DNA of 64,000 nucleotides from Chloroherpetonaceae bacterium (GCA_025056565.1 JANWWA010000009.1:1-64000), one strand, 5' to 3'. Shown: positions 1-9,489, counted from the first letter of the stretch. Notes: a model not told the origin generated them from the sequence alone. A program made the numbers and translations.

Positions 1-461
1 CCTATTTTGAGCGCTCTGTTAATAGCAGAGCAAGGTAACTTATCCCTATCTCACTCTATTTATTTCTTTTGCTTTCTTCGAAAGTTGGATACCTAAAAAA
101 TGAAGAGCAAGAAGCAATGCATTTCCTAAGAAATCTTGAGGGGAAAAATGTGATGTGCGCAGGAAGTAGTCAATACATTATTCAGATTGCGCAAAAACGC
201 ACTCTAATTGGCGGCGTAGCGGGCGTATTAAATCTTGATGAGCGTAAAGACGACATTCTTTCTTTTTTCAATGCGACTAGTGACGAAGTGAGGAGAAAAA
301 TTCTGAAAAAGTATAAAATTGACTATGTGTACATTGGAGAAGCAGAGAAGCAGCTTATTCGATTGGACAGAAATTTCTTAGTAGAGTATCCACTCGTGTA
401 TGGGAACAGTGTAGCGGAAATTCATGTCGCTCGCCAAGAAAAAACAGAGATACAAGAGTAA
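1..461 (+). CDS. C-terminal end of a membrane protein (partial)
   Basis: The frame is open from the left edge through to the TAA at 459-461, so this is the 3' end of a gene starting outside the window; the TTG at 69 is internal and need not be a start. About 150 residues are visible: a short hydrophobic stretch (about residues 14-24, encoded near 39-75) followed by a soluble tail. The tail has the pattern seen at the C-terminus of large polytopic glycosyltransferase-like membrane proteins: a segment like NEEQEAMHFL, a strand with G-S-S-Q-Y, then KIDYVYIGEAEK near the end. That family assignment is inference from the tail alone; the function cannot be told. Confidence 0.6.
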
Positions 462-588
462 CAGCAGCGCCTGTAGCGCATCTTCTCGTCGCACGCAGTT
501 TCTCATTGCAGTTCCACGCAAAGTATGAGGTCTATTCCCTGCACGCCTGTTGATATCCGTGACGGATAGATTAAAAAAGTGTTAAATC

Positions 589-617
589 TTGACATGTGTA
601 GGGAAAAAAGCTATCTT
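589..617 (+). promoter_or_regulatory. Candidate promoter for the TRL-like gene
   Basis: TTGACA (589-594) is followed after 17 bases by TATCTT (612-617), which continues as TATCTTTAC and so also resembles the Bacteroidota -7 element TAnnTTTG. It lies 64 bases upstream of the ATG at 681, in a gap with no other gene. Seen directly; activity is inferred. Confidence 0.55.
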
Positions 618-680
618 TACTTAATCTAAACTCACTTCTAAGGAACCCAAACTCAGCAAACTGCAAAAACCCAAAAAGCT

Positions 681-950
681 ATGAAAAAAGTTACAGCATT
701 TTTATCGGCACTGCTGTTGGCGTTTTCGCTCAATGCCTGCACAGTAACATTCCCCGTTGCTGTGTCTGGGAACCAAATCGGTCAAAAAGTGGGCAAAGCA
801 TCAAGCTCAATTATCCTTGGTCTGTTTGCATTTGGCGATTCAAGCATTCAAGCGGCAGCAAAGAATGGTGGGATTACCAAAATCTCGACTGTGGATGTGC
901 AATTTACAAGCATCCTTTTAGGGTCTATACGGGCATTACGGTCGTCGTAA
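681..950 (+). CDS. TRL-like family lipoprotein, apparent frameshift near the C-terminus
   Basis: An 89-residue product with a lipoprotein signal (hydrophobic h-region, then L-N-A-C with Cys20 as the lipidation site). The body matches the TRL-like family (small lipoproteins of unknown function): G-Q-K-V-G-K-A, then SIILGLFAFGDSSIQAAAKN and GGITKISTVD. The reading frame then ends in LGSIRALRSS, which is unlike the family. The normal family ending (VYTGITVVVTGE then TAA at 959-961) is present one frame over. One extra G in the GGG run at 921-923 would give a continuous SILLGVYTGITVVVTGE. So the gene is either truly frameshifted or carries a homopolymer error; the intended end is 961. Family call fairly sure. 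Confidence 0.75.
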   Translation: MKKVTAFLSALLLAFSLNACTVTFPVAVSGNQIGQKVGKASSSIILGLFAFGDSSIQAAAKNGGITKISTVDVQFTSILLGSIRALRSS

Positions 951-971
951 CAGGCGAATAATAGCAGCGGC

Positions 972-998
972 GTGGAAACTACCTCTGGGTAGTTCCAC
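972..998 (+). terminator. Stem-loop after the TRL-like gene, possible terminator
   Basis: The arm at 972-983 pairs with 988-998 (GGTAGTTCCAC) with a single bulged A at about 978 and a four-base loop. It sits 11 bases after the restored TRL stop codon. There is no T-run behind it, so it may be a weak terminator, a 3'-end stabiliser, or something else. Confidence 0.4.
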
Positions 999-1172
999 AC
1001 ACACTGCAGCTCGCTGCGGAATAAGCCCCAGAACCTCTTTTCAGAACGCACCCACCAAAAGTATAGGTTGAACATTAAGCTGCATAACATCACTGCCCTA
1101 CATTTGACGAAGCAACTCCCCAAATGCTGCAGAAGTGACTGGAAAGTTCGCTAAATTCCTGTCAAAATCACT

Positions 1173-2333
1173 ATGGTTACGCAGTGCCTAAAAATTGGCA
1201 TAACCTGCTATCCGACTTACGGCGGCAGCGGAGTGGTTGCAACAGAGCTGGGTAAAGCACTCGCCGAGCGTGGACACATTGTGCACTTCATCAGCTACAG
1301 CTTGCCTTTCCGCTTGCGCCGTTTCTCTGAAAACATTTTCTACCACGAAGTTGAAATCAGCAACTATCCGCTCTTCGAGTTTCCGCCTTACTCGATTTCA
1401 CTCGCCTCAAAAATGGCAGAGGTGATGTGCTACGAAGAATTGGATTTGCTTCATGTGCATTATGCGATTCCGCACGCAATCAGCGCCTTTCTGGCACGCG
1501 AAATTCAACGCGACCGACTTAGCCTTGCCCAAGTGTGCAAAGAAACCAAAGTGATCACGACCTTGCACGGCACAGACATTACACTGGTGGGCACAGACCC
1601 CGGCCTAAGTGGTGCAGTGCGACTTGGAATTAACCGCTCCGATGGCGTAACCGCCGTGTCTGAATTTCTGAGACGCAAAACAATTGAAGACTTCTCACCC
1701 ACAAAGCCCATAGAAGTTATCAAGAATTTTGTAGATACGAAGGAATTTTTCCGTCGCCCTGAGGCAGAGCGGCTGCGCGCCGCCTTCGCCACAAAAGAAG
1801 AAAAGATTGTAGTGCATCTGTCGAACTTCCGTCCAGCTAAGCGGGTGAAAGATGTGGTGCGGGTCTTTGAAAAGGTAAGCCGAGAGATACCCGCACGCCT
1901 GCTGCTGATTGGGGATGGCCCTGAACGCTCCGAAGCCGAACACCTTGCACGTGAGCTGAAAATCTCAGAAGCAGTGCGCTTTCTTGGCAAGCAAGAAGCA
2001 GTAGTCGAGCTGCTGTCCATAGCTGATGTGATGCTGATGCCCAGTGAGTCAGAATCGTTCGGACTGGCTGCACTGGAAGCCATGGCTTGTGGCGTGCCAG
2101 TGGTCTGCACAAACATCGGAGGATTACCCGAACTGGTAAAGCACAACTACAATGGTTTCCTTGCCAGCGTCGGCGCAATTGACGAAATGGCTGCCCACAT
2201 TAGTCAACTTCTTTCGGATAATGCGCGCTGGGAGAGCTTTTCTCATAATGCGCGCAAGACCGCGCTCTGCTTCGATACCGACTGCATCGTGCCAATCTAT
2301 GAGCGATACTACGCCAAAGTTTTAAATGAATGA
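1173..2333 (+). CDS. bshA: N-acetyl-alpha-D-glucosaminyl L-malate synthase BshA
   Basis: A GT4 retaining glycosyltransferase of 386 residues, the usual BshA length. BshA joins GlcNAc from UDP-GlcNAc to L-malate in the cytoplasm, the first step of bacillithiol synthesis. The N-terminus has the family signature KIGITCYPTYGGSGVVATEL, followed by HFISYSLPFRL. The middle has LHVHYAIPHA and TTLHGTDITLVG, and the C-terminal GT-B half has RPAKRVKDV and the E-x7-E region (SESESFGLAALEAMACG). The ATG at 1173 gives a seven-residue lead before the conserved start, normal for the family. It stands alone; bshB and bshC are not in the window. In Chlorobiota the thiol made this way is known to be N-methyl-bacillithiol. 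Confidence 0.95.
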   Translation: MVTQCLKIGITCYPTYGGSGVVATELGKALAERGHIVHFISYSLPFRLRRFSENIFYHEVEISNYPLFEFPPYSISLASKMAEVMCYEELDLLHVHYAIPHAISAFLAREIQRDRLSLAQVCKETKVITTLHGTDITLVGTDPGLSGAVRLGINRSDGVTAVSEFLRRKTIEDFSPTKPIEVIKNFVDTKEFFRRPEAERLRAAFATKEEKIVVHLSNFRPAKRVKDVVRVFEKVSREIPARLLLIGDGPERSEAEHLARELKISEAVRFLGKQEAVVELLSIADVMLMPSESESFGLAALEAMACGVPVVCTNIGGLPELVKHNYNGFLASVGAIDEMAAHISQLLSDNARWESFSHNARKTALCFDTDCIVPIYERYYAKVLNE

Positions 2334-2373
2334 CAAGAAGTGTTGCTTTCTGTAACCCTCAGAACGCACAAGT

Positions 2374-3699
2374 ATGGACAACACACTCAAGCAAGTGAAA
2401 GCTGATACGGAACAAGCCAGACTAAATGCCGAACAGCAGCCAGTAGAAAAACCATCACAACCTGAAAAAGAGAAAGGTCTCCTGAGCGGACTCTTCCAGC
2501 GCAGCTTTGAACTAGAAATGCTCGTCTCTGGCGTGGCGATCCTCACGCTGCTACGCGCGCCAGAACTGCTAGAGACATTGTTTGAGTGGGCAGCTCTGAA
2601 CACAAAAGAGGGAGTGGATTTCTTTGGCATAATAGCATTTGTGGCACGCGCCGCGAAAGCAATCACTTATCTGGTTGCATTCAACTTTATCCTCCATCTT
2701 TTCTTGCGATGCTTTTGGGTAGGCTTAGTGGGGCTAAGGTCAGTTTTTCAAAGCGAAGCGGATTTGGAAGCCATAGTAAAACACTCGCCGCCGCTGTATC
2801 GCAGGTTTTACGAGGAGCGCGGATATAGCTTGGAGTCGCTCGCAGAGCGCGTGGATAGGCTTTGCAGAATGCTGTTTGCGTTCACGTTCGTCGTGGTCGC
2901 AACAGTGCTGTATGTTGTGATAGGCTTTCTCTTTGGTGCATTGATTGCGAGGGAGAAGTGGCTACTGGTCGTAGCAGGCACATTTTTCATCGCTTTGCTG
3001 TTGCTGTCTGCACTAGACTATGCGGCAAAAAGACTAAGACCATTTTCGCGCTGGGCGAATGTGCCATGGCTGGTCAGATTTGCAAAAGGCATATATGGTA
3101 TTGGCGATTGGATAATCTTGGGTGTGATATATAGACCGCTATCTATTGCCTTCAAAGCAAACAAATCTTCTGCAATGCTGTATGGAGGAGTGTTCGTGTA
3201 TGTCATCGCCTTCATCGTCATAGCTCTCATAGCTCTCGGCATAAAGGTGGATAACTTTGACTTTTTCCCTGACCGTTGGAGAGGAGCATACATGATACGA
3301 GGCAGTTATTACGAAAACCTGCGCTCAGAGGGCAAGCTGTCCCTGGCGCCTTACATCCAGTCGGACATTGTCAGGGAGCCTTTTGTTAGACTCGTGATTC
3401 CCTACTATGTGAATCTCAACGATAGCGTTCTGGCTCGAGCCCCTGCACTGGCAGAGATGAACCGATACGAACCCACAGCGGAGCAGGTCAAGCTGGCAAT
3501 TGAGACAATGCGCAGCTTTTACCGCATTACGCTAAATGACTCAACCCTGTCGGAGTTAGAATTTGCATTCTATAAAAATCCTAAGAACGAGCAACCATCA
3601 ATGGTTGCCTATATTCCCGCAGAACATTTGCCGAAAGGGAAGAATACGCTGGTGATAAAAGCGAGCAAAGACGAGTGGGTGATTCCGTTCTATCGGTGA
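2374..3699 (+). CDS. Multi-spanning membrane protein of unknown function
   Basis: A 441-residue protein I do not recognise. The first 40 residues are charged and Gln/Glu-rich (predicted cytoplasmic). About six hydrophobic stretches follow: near residues 47-70, 88-122, 165-190, 195-212, 248-265 and 270-293. From about residue 295 to the end comes a soluble domain with no cysteine pair or obvious catalytic motif; it contains PFVRLVIPYYVNLND and ends in a pattern resembling a small beta domain (NTLVIKASKDEWVIPF). The ATG at 2374 is 40 bases after bshA, so the two may be co-transcribed. The layout (membrane bundle plus C-terminal extracytoplasmic domain) is inference from hydrophobicity only. Confidence 0.8.
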   Translation: MDNTLKQVKADTEQARLNAEQQPVEKPSQPEKEKGLLSGLFQRSFELEMLVSGVAILTLLRAPELLETLFEWAALNTKEGVDFFGIIAFVARAAKAITYLVAFNFILHLFLRCFWVGLVGLRSVFQSEADLEAIVKHSPPLYRRFYEERGYSLESLAERVDRLCRMLFAFTFVVVATVLYVVIGFLFGALIAREKWLLVVAGTFFIALLLLSALDYAAKRLRPFSRWANVPWLVRFAKGIYGIGDWIILGVIYRPLSIAFKANKSSAMLYGGVFVYVIAFIVIALIALGIKVDNFDFFPDRWRGAYMIRGSYYENLRSEGKLSLAPYIQSDIVREPFVRLVIPYYVNLNDSVLARAPALAEMNRYEPTAEQVKLAIETMRSFYRITLNDSTLSELEFAFYKNPKNEQPSMVAYIPAEHLPKGKNTLVIKASKDEWVIPFYR

Positions 3700-3726
3700 G
3701 GCGAGCGAAAGGGTGAGCGCCTGTAT

Positions 3727-3754
3727 GCGCAAGACTGGCAAAGCGTTCTTGCGC
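3727..3754 (+). other. Stem-loop in the gap after the membrane-protein gene
   Basis: GCGCAAGA (3727-3734) and TCTTGCGC (3747-3754) form a perfect eight-pair stem with a 12-base loop, 28 bases after the stop at 3699. No T-run follows. It could mark the 3' end of the transcript. I see no gene between 3700 and the promoter at 3880. Confidence 0.35.
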
Positions 3755-3879
3755 GCCAAAGTAGAATTCCGCCGCACCGAGCAAGTCTATGAGCGTAGAA
3801 CAAGTGCCTCGCACAGACGCGTTGCAGCTGTTCTCTCAAGTGAGCGATGTAGGGATGTGAAAGTTCTATGGAAAAGTGT

Positions 3880-3887
3880 TATCTTTG
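3880..3887 (+). promoter_or_regulatory. Bacteroidota-type -7 promoter element
   Basis: TATCTTTG matches the Bacteroidota housekeeping consensus TAnnTTTG exactly. It lies 53 bases upstream of the small ORF at 3941, which has a perfect ribosome-binding site. No clear -33 TTTG box is visible upstream. Confidence 0.6.
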
Positions 3888-3940
3888 TATGACCCTCTGC
3901 TGCCCAAAACCCTAACAGAAGTTAACGAGGAGGTGTCGAA

Positions 3941-4042
3941 ATGCAGAAGGTCTCACGAAAGTCTCCCGCCGTATCCCAAAAGGACATTGTAGAATGTTTG
4001 ATACTGGTTGCACTAGTTGTGATGTGGTGGCTGTTCAGCTAA
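3941..4042 (+). CDS. 33-residue single-pass membrane peptide
   Basis: A short ORF with an ATG at 3941 and a TAA at 4040-4042. The Shine-Dalgarno AGGAGGT (3928-3934) is perfect and six bases from the ATG, and the TATCTTTG promoter element lies upstream, so translation is likely. The peptide has a basic, polar N-terminus (KVSRKSPAVSQKD) followed by one hydrophobic helix of about 15 residues ending in VVMWWLFS. This fits a small inner-membrane protein with a cytoplasmic N-terminus. No family is recognised. The rest of the gap to the next gene (4043-4251) holds no other feature I can support. Confidence 0.6.
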   Translation: MQKVSRKSPAVSQKDIVECLILVALVVMWWLFS

Positions 4043-4251
4043 GCGAAACGCAACGCTGAAAGCACCACAAAACCGCTTGTTCATTTGTGAACCCCCTATG
4101 AGCTTGTAAAGACTACCCTGACACTTCGCCAGAAACCTGCCTCGGTGCTGCGTCCAAACCGTCCTTGAAAAGCTGTCTTGCGCTCAAAAAGTAGGAGAGT
4201 TATATTCCAGCAATTGCAAAAGAACCTTTCACCGCTTTCCAGTTTCCAACT

Positions 4252-5370
4252 ATGGCAACCGTAGTCTTAAACAAAGTAGAGAAAATCTACGAGGGCGGCG
4301 TCAAAGCTGTCGAGAACTTCAGTCTCGAGATTACCGATAAGGAGTTTATTGTGCTGGTCGGTCCCTCTGGGTGTGGCAAATCTACGACGCTCCGAATGAT
4401 TGCAGGCTTAGAGAGTATCTCACGTGGCGACCTTTACATTGATGGAAAGCGGATGAACGACGTGCCCCCTAAAGACCGTGATATTGCAATGGTGTTTCAG
4501 AACTATGCACTCTATCCCCACATGACGGTCTTTGAAAATATGGCGTTTGGCTTGGAGCTACGGCGCGTGCCTAAGGAGGAAATCAAGCGTCGAGTAACCG
4601 AAGTAGCGAAAGCAATTGGACTGGCTGAATACCTCGACCGCAAGCCGAAAGCCCTGTCGGGTGGGCAGCGCCAACGCGTGGCGCTGGGACGCGCAATTGT
4701 ACGTAACCCGAAAGTATTTCTCTTCGATGAGCCACTCTCGAATTTAGATGCCAAGCTGCGCGTGCAAACCCGCACCGAAATTTCTCGCTTGCATCGAAAG
4801 CTGGGTGCAACGATGATTTATGTTACGCACGACCAAGTTGAAGCAATGACAATGGCCGACCGCATTGTGGTGATGAACAAAGGGGTGATTCAACAAGTCG
4901 ATACGCCGCTAAACCTTTACAACAATCCCGCTAATAAGTTCGTAGCTGGCTTCATCGGTAGCCCTGCAATGAATTTCATTCAAGGCTCACTTTATCAAAA
5001 TGGCGTGCTCTGTTTCAGAGATAAGTCAGGCATCTTAGATGTGCCACTGCCACAAAAGGTAGCGGATAAGCTCAAAACATACATTGGCAAAGATGTCACA
5101 ATGGGCATTCGCCCAGAAGACATTCACACCATCTATGAAGCCGAGCGACTGAAAAATGCGTCAAGAGCAAAACTGCATCTCGATGTGGTAGAGCCAATGG
5201 GCAATGAGATTTTTCTTTACTTCCAGCTACCTGCGGCGCAGGAATCCCCGCACCTTGTTGCACGCATCGACGCACGCCAGCCACTTGAACTCCGTGAAGA
5301 TTTTGAGTGTGCGATTGATACCGAAAAAGCACACTTCTTTGATAACGTAACGGAACAAACACTGGTCTAA
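4252..5370 (+). CDS. ugpC: Sugar-type ABC transporter ATP-binding protein (UgpC/MalK/MsmK family)
   Basis: A 372-residue ATPase of the CUT1 carbohydrate importer group. Walker [10 protein letters not shown] lies at about residues 38-46, the Q-loop in [12 protein letters not shown], the ABC signature [14 protein letters not shown] near 135, Walker [16 protein letters not shown] near 158 and the H-loop YVTHDQVEA near 190. The last 130 residues form a TOBE-type regulatory domain (GIRPEDI near residue 285). No permease or binding protein lies next to it, so it is an orphan ATPase. In other bacteria such ATPases serve several permeases encoded elsewhere; its substrate cannot be told. The upstream gap contains TATATTCC at 4201, a poor promoter match. 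Confidence 0.9.
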   Translation: MATVVLNKVEKIYEGGVKAVENFSLEITDKEFIVLVGPSGCGKSTTLRMIAGLESISRGDLYIDGKRMNDVPPKDRDIAMVFQNYALYPHMTVFENMAFGLELRRVPKEEIKRRVTEVAKAIGLAEYLDRKPKALSGGQRQRVALGRAIVRNPKVFLFDEPLSNLDAKLRVQTRTEISRLHRKLGATMIYVTHDQVEAMTMADRIVVMNKGVIQQVDTPLNLYNNPANKFVAGFIGSPAMNFIQGSLYQNGVLCFRDKSGILDVPLPQKVADKLKTYIGKDVTMGIRPEDIHTIYEAERLKNASRAKLHLDVVEPMGNEIFLYFQLPAAQESPHLVARIDARQPLELREDFECAIDTEKAHFFDNVTEQTLV

Positions 5371-5566
5371 TGTGCCTTGTCTGCGCCTTCCCCAGTATGC
5401 AAGTTTCATAAACACGCTTGTGTCTCTCACAGACTGGCTTTGTTTCAGGCACTGTGCGGCGTATTGCTACTGTAGGTGTGCAAAGGCGCTCACCAGCTGA
5501 GTTCAATATTCCAAGAACGCTTCGGACAAAAGATGAAAAGTTTGCCGAATATCAAGCCAGTAAAGT

Positions 5567-8365
5567 ATGCCAGAGACTGCACCACACAAGCGCCCGACGC
5601 TCTTTCTGCTCGATGGAATGGCGCTCATTTACCGCGCCTACTATGCGCTAATGCCAGCTAAAATGCAAACGAAGAGCGGCTTTCCAACCGGCGCAGCATT
5701 CGGGTTCATCAACACACTGACGAAAGTGCTCGAGAACTACTCTCCTGATTACATTGCTGTTGCCTTCGATAGCAAGGAAAAAACATTTCGGCACGAGCGC
5801 TACCCAGACTACAAAGCCAACCGCCCTTTGCCACCTGACGACCTGCTGATGCAGCTTGAAAAAATCTATGCCATAGTCGATGCCTACGGTATCCGAAACC
5901 TCAAAATGCCGGGCTATGAAGCGGACGACATTATGGGCACGCTTGCCAAAAAGTTTGAAAAAGAGTGCGATGTCTTTCTGGTTACACCTGATAAGGACTT
6001 TGCGCAACTGGTCAATAGCCACATTCAGATTTTGAAGCCCAGCAAAGACGATGACAAATTCGAGCGCTATGGTCGGAATGAAGTGAAAGAAAAGTATGGC
6101 GTCTATCCTGAACAGTTTATTGATATGCTCACCTTAATGGGGGATTCATCGGATAACATTCCGGGCGTAGACGGCATTGGCCCAAAAACGGCGGCAGCAC
6201 TCATTAGCGAATACGGTTCGTTGGAGTCACTCTACAAGCAAGTGCATCTGATTAAGAAGCCCAAGCTGCGGGAAAATCTACTTAAAGCTCAAGACCAGCT
6301 GGAACTGACACGTTTTCTGGTAACCATCAAAACCGATGTCGAAATCAATGAACCGATAGAGAGCTTCAAACAAAAGCCAATTGATGCAGACTCACTTTTT
6401 CCGCTGCTCGAGGAGCTGGAGTTCAAGCAATTTCTATCGCGCTTGAAGCGCAGTGCTAAAGTTGAAGCCGATGCCACATCAAGCGGAATGCTCTTCGAGG
6501 AAAGCGACACGGACTTCAATTTTGGTGCCAACATTGATGCAAATTACAGGTTTGATTTGCCAACGCCACAATCCGTTGGTCACTATACCTTAGTGGATAC
6601 GCCCGAGCGTTTTACCAAGCTGCTTGAAAAGCTGGCGCAGGCAAAAGAATTTGCGCTTGATACCGAGACGACCAGCCTTGATGCATTGGAGGCAGAGCTG
6701 GTGATGCTATCCTTTTCGCTGCAAGCCAGAGAAGCCTTTGCGATTGATTTTCGCGCAGGATTGTCGCGTGAAGAAGTGCTGAGAACCTTGAAGCCGATTC
6801 TGGAAAATCCAGCAGTGCGCAAAGTTGGGCAAAATATAAAGTATGATTGGTTAGTGCTTCGGCGTTATGGCATTGAACTGTCGCCACCCTACTTTGACAC
6901 CATGCTAGCAAGCTATGTGCTGAACCCTGATGCACCGCATAACTTGGACGAGCTGAGTGAAACCTACCTCAAATTTCGCACCGTGCGATACGATGAGTTG
7001 GTAGGGACAGGCAAAGGTCAGAAGTCAATCTACGAAGTGCCCGTAGAAGACTTAAAAAACTATGCTTGCCAAGATGCCGATATGGCGCTGCAGCTAAAAG
7101 CAACTTTGGAAGAAAAACTCCTACTTGAGCCTGCGTTGATGCGCATTTGTGAAGAGATTGAGTTTCCACTTTTACGCGTGCTGGCAGAAATGGAGTGGAG
7201 TGGGATCAAAATTGATAGCAGCGTATTGGGAGAGATTTCTGCGGCGCTGGACACTGCAATTCAAGAAGCGGCAGAGGCAATCTACAAAGAAGCGGGGGAG
7301 CCGTTCAACATTGATTCACCTAAGCAAATTGGTGAAGTGCTCTTTGAGAAAATGAAACTCCCAGCAAAGAAACGCACCAAAACGGGCTACTCTACAGATG
7401 TGCGGGTTTTGGAAGAGCTGGCAGAAGAATATCCGATTGCAGAGAAGATTTTGGAATACCGAAGCCTGCAAAAGCTCAAAAACACATATGTCGACACACT
7501 ACCGACGCTGGTGCGTGCCAGAACAGGAAAAGTGCACACCTCTTTCAACCAAAGCGTAACCGCAACGGGAAGGCTATCTTCCTCCAATCCGAACTTGCAG
7601 AATATCCCAATTCGCACAGAGATAGGGCGGCAAATTCGGCGCGCCTTCGTGGCAAGCAGTCCAGACTATGCACTACTCTCGGCAGATTACTCGCAAATTG
7701 AACTGCGCATTGCCGCCGAGTTCTCAGGCGACGAAACAATGCAGCGTGCCTTCAAAAATGGTGAGGATATTCACAGCGCAACGGCAAAAATTATCTTTGA
7801 AACTGAAGCAATTACCAAAGAGATGCGCCGTAAGGCAAAGGAGGTCAACTTCGGTGTGCTATACGGGATTCAGCCGTTTGGCTTAGCACAGCGGCTCGAT
7901 ATCTCGCAAGCGGAAGCCAAGACGATGATTGAAAACTACAAGGCAAAGTATCCGAAAATCTTTGCCTTTATGGAGCGTGTCTTGGAGCAGGCGCGCACGA
8001 AGGGTTATGTCGAAACGGCGCTAGGAAGACGGCGCTATTTCCCAAACATCAAGCATAAGAGTGCAGCTATTCGCAATGCCGAAGAACGCGCAGCTATCAA
8101 CGCTCCCATTCAGGGCACAGCTGCCGATATGATTAAATTAGCGATGATTGAAATTGACGAAAAGCTGCGCACAAAAAAGCTCGGTGCCAAAATGGTACTG
8201 CAAGTGCACGATGAATTGCTATTTGATGCACCAAAAGTGGAGCTGGAGACACTGGGAAGTCTAGTGCAAGCAGAGATGGTTCGCGCAGCAAAAGAGGCAG
8301 GTCTGAAGACCGTGCCAGTTGTGGTGGAAATTGGAACTGGAGAAAACTGGTTAGCGGCTCACTGA
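5567..8365 (+). CDS. polA: DNA polymerase I
   Basis: A full-length family A polymerase of 932 residues for repair and Okazaki fragment processing. The N-terminal 290 residues are the 5'-3' exonuclease (FLLDGMALIYRAYYA, the YEADDIMG acidic motif, DSSDNIPGVDGIGPKTAA). The 3'-5' proofreading domain (about 335-520) keeps all three motifs: LDTETTS, N-x3-D in GQNIKYDW, and Y-x3-D in YACQDAD. Polymerase motifs follow: DYSQIELRIAAE (A), RRKAKEVNFGVLYG (B, with the Phe that disfavours dideoxynucleotides) and VHDELLFD (C). An in-frame TAA two codons before the ATG fixes the start at 5567. rsgA follows after one base, so the two are probably co-transcribed. Confidence 0.97.
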   Translation: MPETAPHKRPTLFLLDGMALIYRAYYALMPAKMQTKSGFPTGAAFGFINTLTKVLENYSPDYIAVAFDSKEKTFRHERYPDYKANRPLPPDDLLMQLEKIYAIVDAYGIRNLKMPGYEADDIMGTLAKKFEKECDVFLVTPDKDFAQLVNSHIQILKPSKDDDKFERYGRNEVKEKYGVYPEQFIDMLTLMGDSSDNIPGVDGIGPKTAAALISEYGSLESLYKQVHLIKKPKLRENLLKAQDQLELTRFLVTIKTDVEINEPIESFKQKPIDADSLFPLLEELEFKQFLSRLKRSAKVEADATSSGMLFEESDTDFNFGANIDANYRFDLPTPQSVGHYTLVDTPERFTKLLEKLAQAKEFALDTETTSLDALEAELVMLSFSLQAREAFAIDFRAGLSREEVLRTLKPILENPAVRKVGQNIKYDWLVLRRYGIELSPPYFDTMLASYVLNPDAPHNLDELSETYLKFRTVRYDELVGTGKGQKSIYEVPVEDLKNYACQDADMALQLKATLEEKLLLEPALMRICEEIEFPLLRVLAEMEWSGIKIDSSVLGEISAALDTAIQEAAEAIYKEAGEPFNIDSPKQIGEVLFEKMKLPAKKRTKTGYSTDVRVLEELAEEYPIAEKILEYRSLQKLKNTYVDTLPTLVRARTGKVHTSFNQSVTATGRLSSSNPNLQNIPIRTEIGRQIRRAFVASSPDYALLSADYSQIELRIAAEFSGDETMQRAFKNGEDIHSATAKIIFETEAITKEMRRKAKEVNFGVLYGIQPFGLAQRLDISQAEAKTMIENYKAKYPKIFAFMERVLEQARTKGYVETALGRRRYFPNIKHKSAAIRNAEERAAINAPIQGTAADMIKLAMIEIDEKLRTKKLGAKMVLQVHDELLFDAPKVELETLGSLVQAEMVRAAKEAGLKTVPVVVEIGTGENWLAAH

Positions 8366-8366
8366 A

Positions 8367-9371
8367 ATGCAAAAGAAAAGTGCACCACCGCTTCGGCGAA
8401 AAAACTTTGCGACTGTTTCAGAGAGCGATTTATATGGCACAATTTGTGAAGTGCGTGGTGCCTACTACATCGTGCGCACGCCAGAAGGAGACACCTACAC
8501 CTGCAAGACCCTGCGCACCACGCTCACCGAAAATCCGAATTCTACCTTAGCTGTGGTGGGCGACCGAGTGCGCTTCCGTCCAGATGAAGAGCGCAACGAC
8601 GTAGCGCTGCATAACGGCGTAATTACCTTCATTGAAAAGCGGCGCAGCGTCTTAGCCAGAAGCCGAGACCGACGGCGAAACCGCAGCGGTGAGCTTGAGC
8701 ACGTGATTGCCAGCAACATTGACCAACTGGTGATTGTCTCCTCGTTTGATAAGCCACCCTTCCGCCCAAAGCTCATTGACCGATATATCGCCTTTGCCGA
8801 GTTTGAAGGCTTAGTGCCACTGCTGGTGCTAAACAAAGTTGATTTGGATACCGCAGGAGAAGCGCAAACATTGGTGCAACCATACTGCCAACTTGGCTAC
8901 GAAGTGCTCCTGCTCTCAGCACGCTGCGAGAAAGGCTTAGAAGCACTGCGAGAAAAGCTCACAGGAAAAACGTCGGTGTTCAGCGGGCACTCAGGCGTAG
9001 GCAAAACAACGCTGGTCAACAAGCTCACGGGCAGCAACTTAGCAACAGGTGAGCTAAGCGGAAAGTCAGGCAAGGGCGCACATACCACCAGCAATGCGAT
9101 TATGCTCCCAGTCCTCTCGCCAGAGGGAAAGGCAGTCGGATACATCATTGACACGCCCGGCATTCGTGAGTTTGGCTTGGAAGGCATTGCGCGTGAAGAG
9201 CTACGGCATCTTTTCGTTGAGTTCCGAAAATTTGCGCCCGAGTGTGCCTTTGCCTCCTGCACCCACACAAACGAGCCGAATTGTGCCGTTGTGGCAGCCG
9301 TCGAACGCGGCGAAATTTGGCCCTCACGATACGAAAGCTACCTTACTCTCTTTGCTGAAGCATCTGCGTAA
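8367..9371 (+). CDS. rsgA: Ribosome small-subunit biogenesis GTPase RsgA
   Basis: A circularly permuted GTPase of 334 residues that acts in late 30S subunit maturation. An N-terminal OB-fold region (about 20-100) is followed by G4 (NKVDL near 152), then G1 (GHSGVGKTT near 208), and G3 ([10 protein letters not shown] near 260). The C-terminal zinc domain keeps C-x-F-x2-C-x-H-x5-C ([14 protein letters not shown], 293-306). The order G4-G1-G3 is diagnostic. The ATG is one base after the polA stop, a tight pair. The first 20 residues are basic, as is common in the family. Confidence 0.96.
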   Translation: MQKKSAPPLRRKNFATVSESDLYGTICEVRGAYYIVRTPEGDTYTCKTLRTTLTENPNSTLAVVGDRVRFRPDEERNDVALHNGVITFIEKRRSVLARSRDRRRNRSGELEHVIASNIDQLVIVSSFDKPPFRPKLIDRYIAFAEFEGLVPLLVLNKVDLDTAGEAQTLVQPYCQLGYEVLLLSARCEKGLEALREKLTGKTSVFSGHSGVGKTTLVNKLTGSNLATGELSGKSGKGAHTTSNAIMLPVLSPEGKAVGYIIDTPGIREFGLEGIAREELRHLFVEFRKFAPECAFASCTHTNEPNCAVVAAVERGEIWPSRYESYLTLFAEASA

Positions 9372-9489
9372 TCTGAAAATGCTGTTAGATACTGGGCCCC
9401 ACCGTGAAGTGGCAAACCGCAGTCGCCCAAGTTTTCTTATATTCTCTGGCAAAAGATTCTTCAAACTTTGTTCAAACTGTGCGAAAACC

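Noticed and set aside
915-930. Programmed -1 frameshift in the TRL gene
   Set aside because: No slippery heptamer and no plausible downstream stimulatory structure at the right distance; a plain indel is simpler.
1505-2146. 213-residue minus-strand ORF
   Set aside because: Shadow of bshA; composition is Ser/Arg-rich low quality and there is no family match.
9094-9489. Long N-terminal extension of the gatB frame
   Set aside because: It overlaps rsgA in another frame, has no GatB similarity, and GTG 9490 gives the normal length and start.
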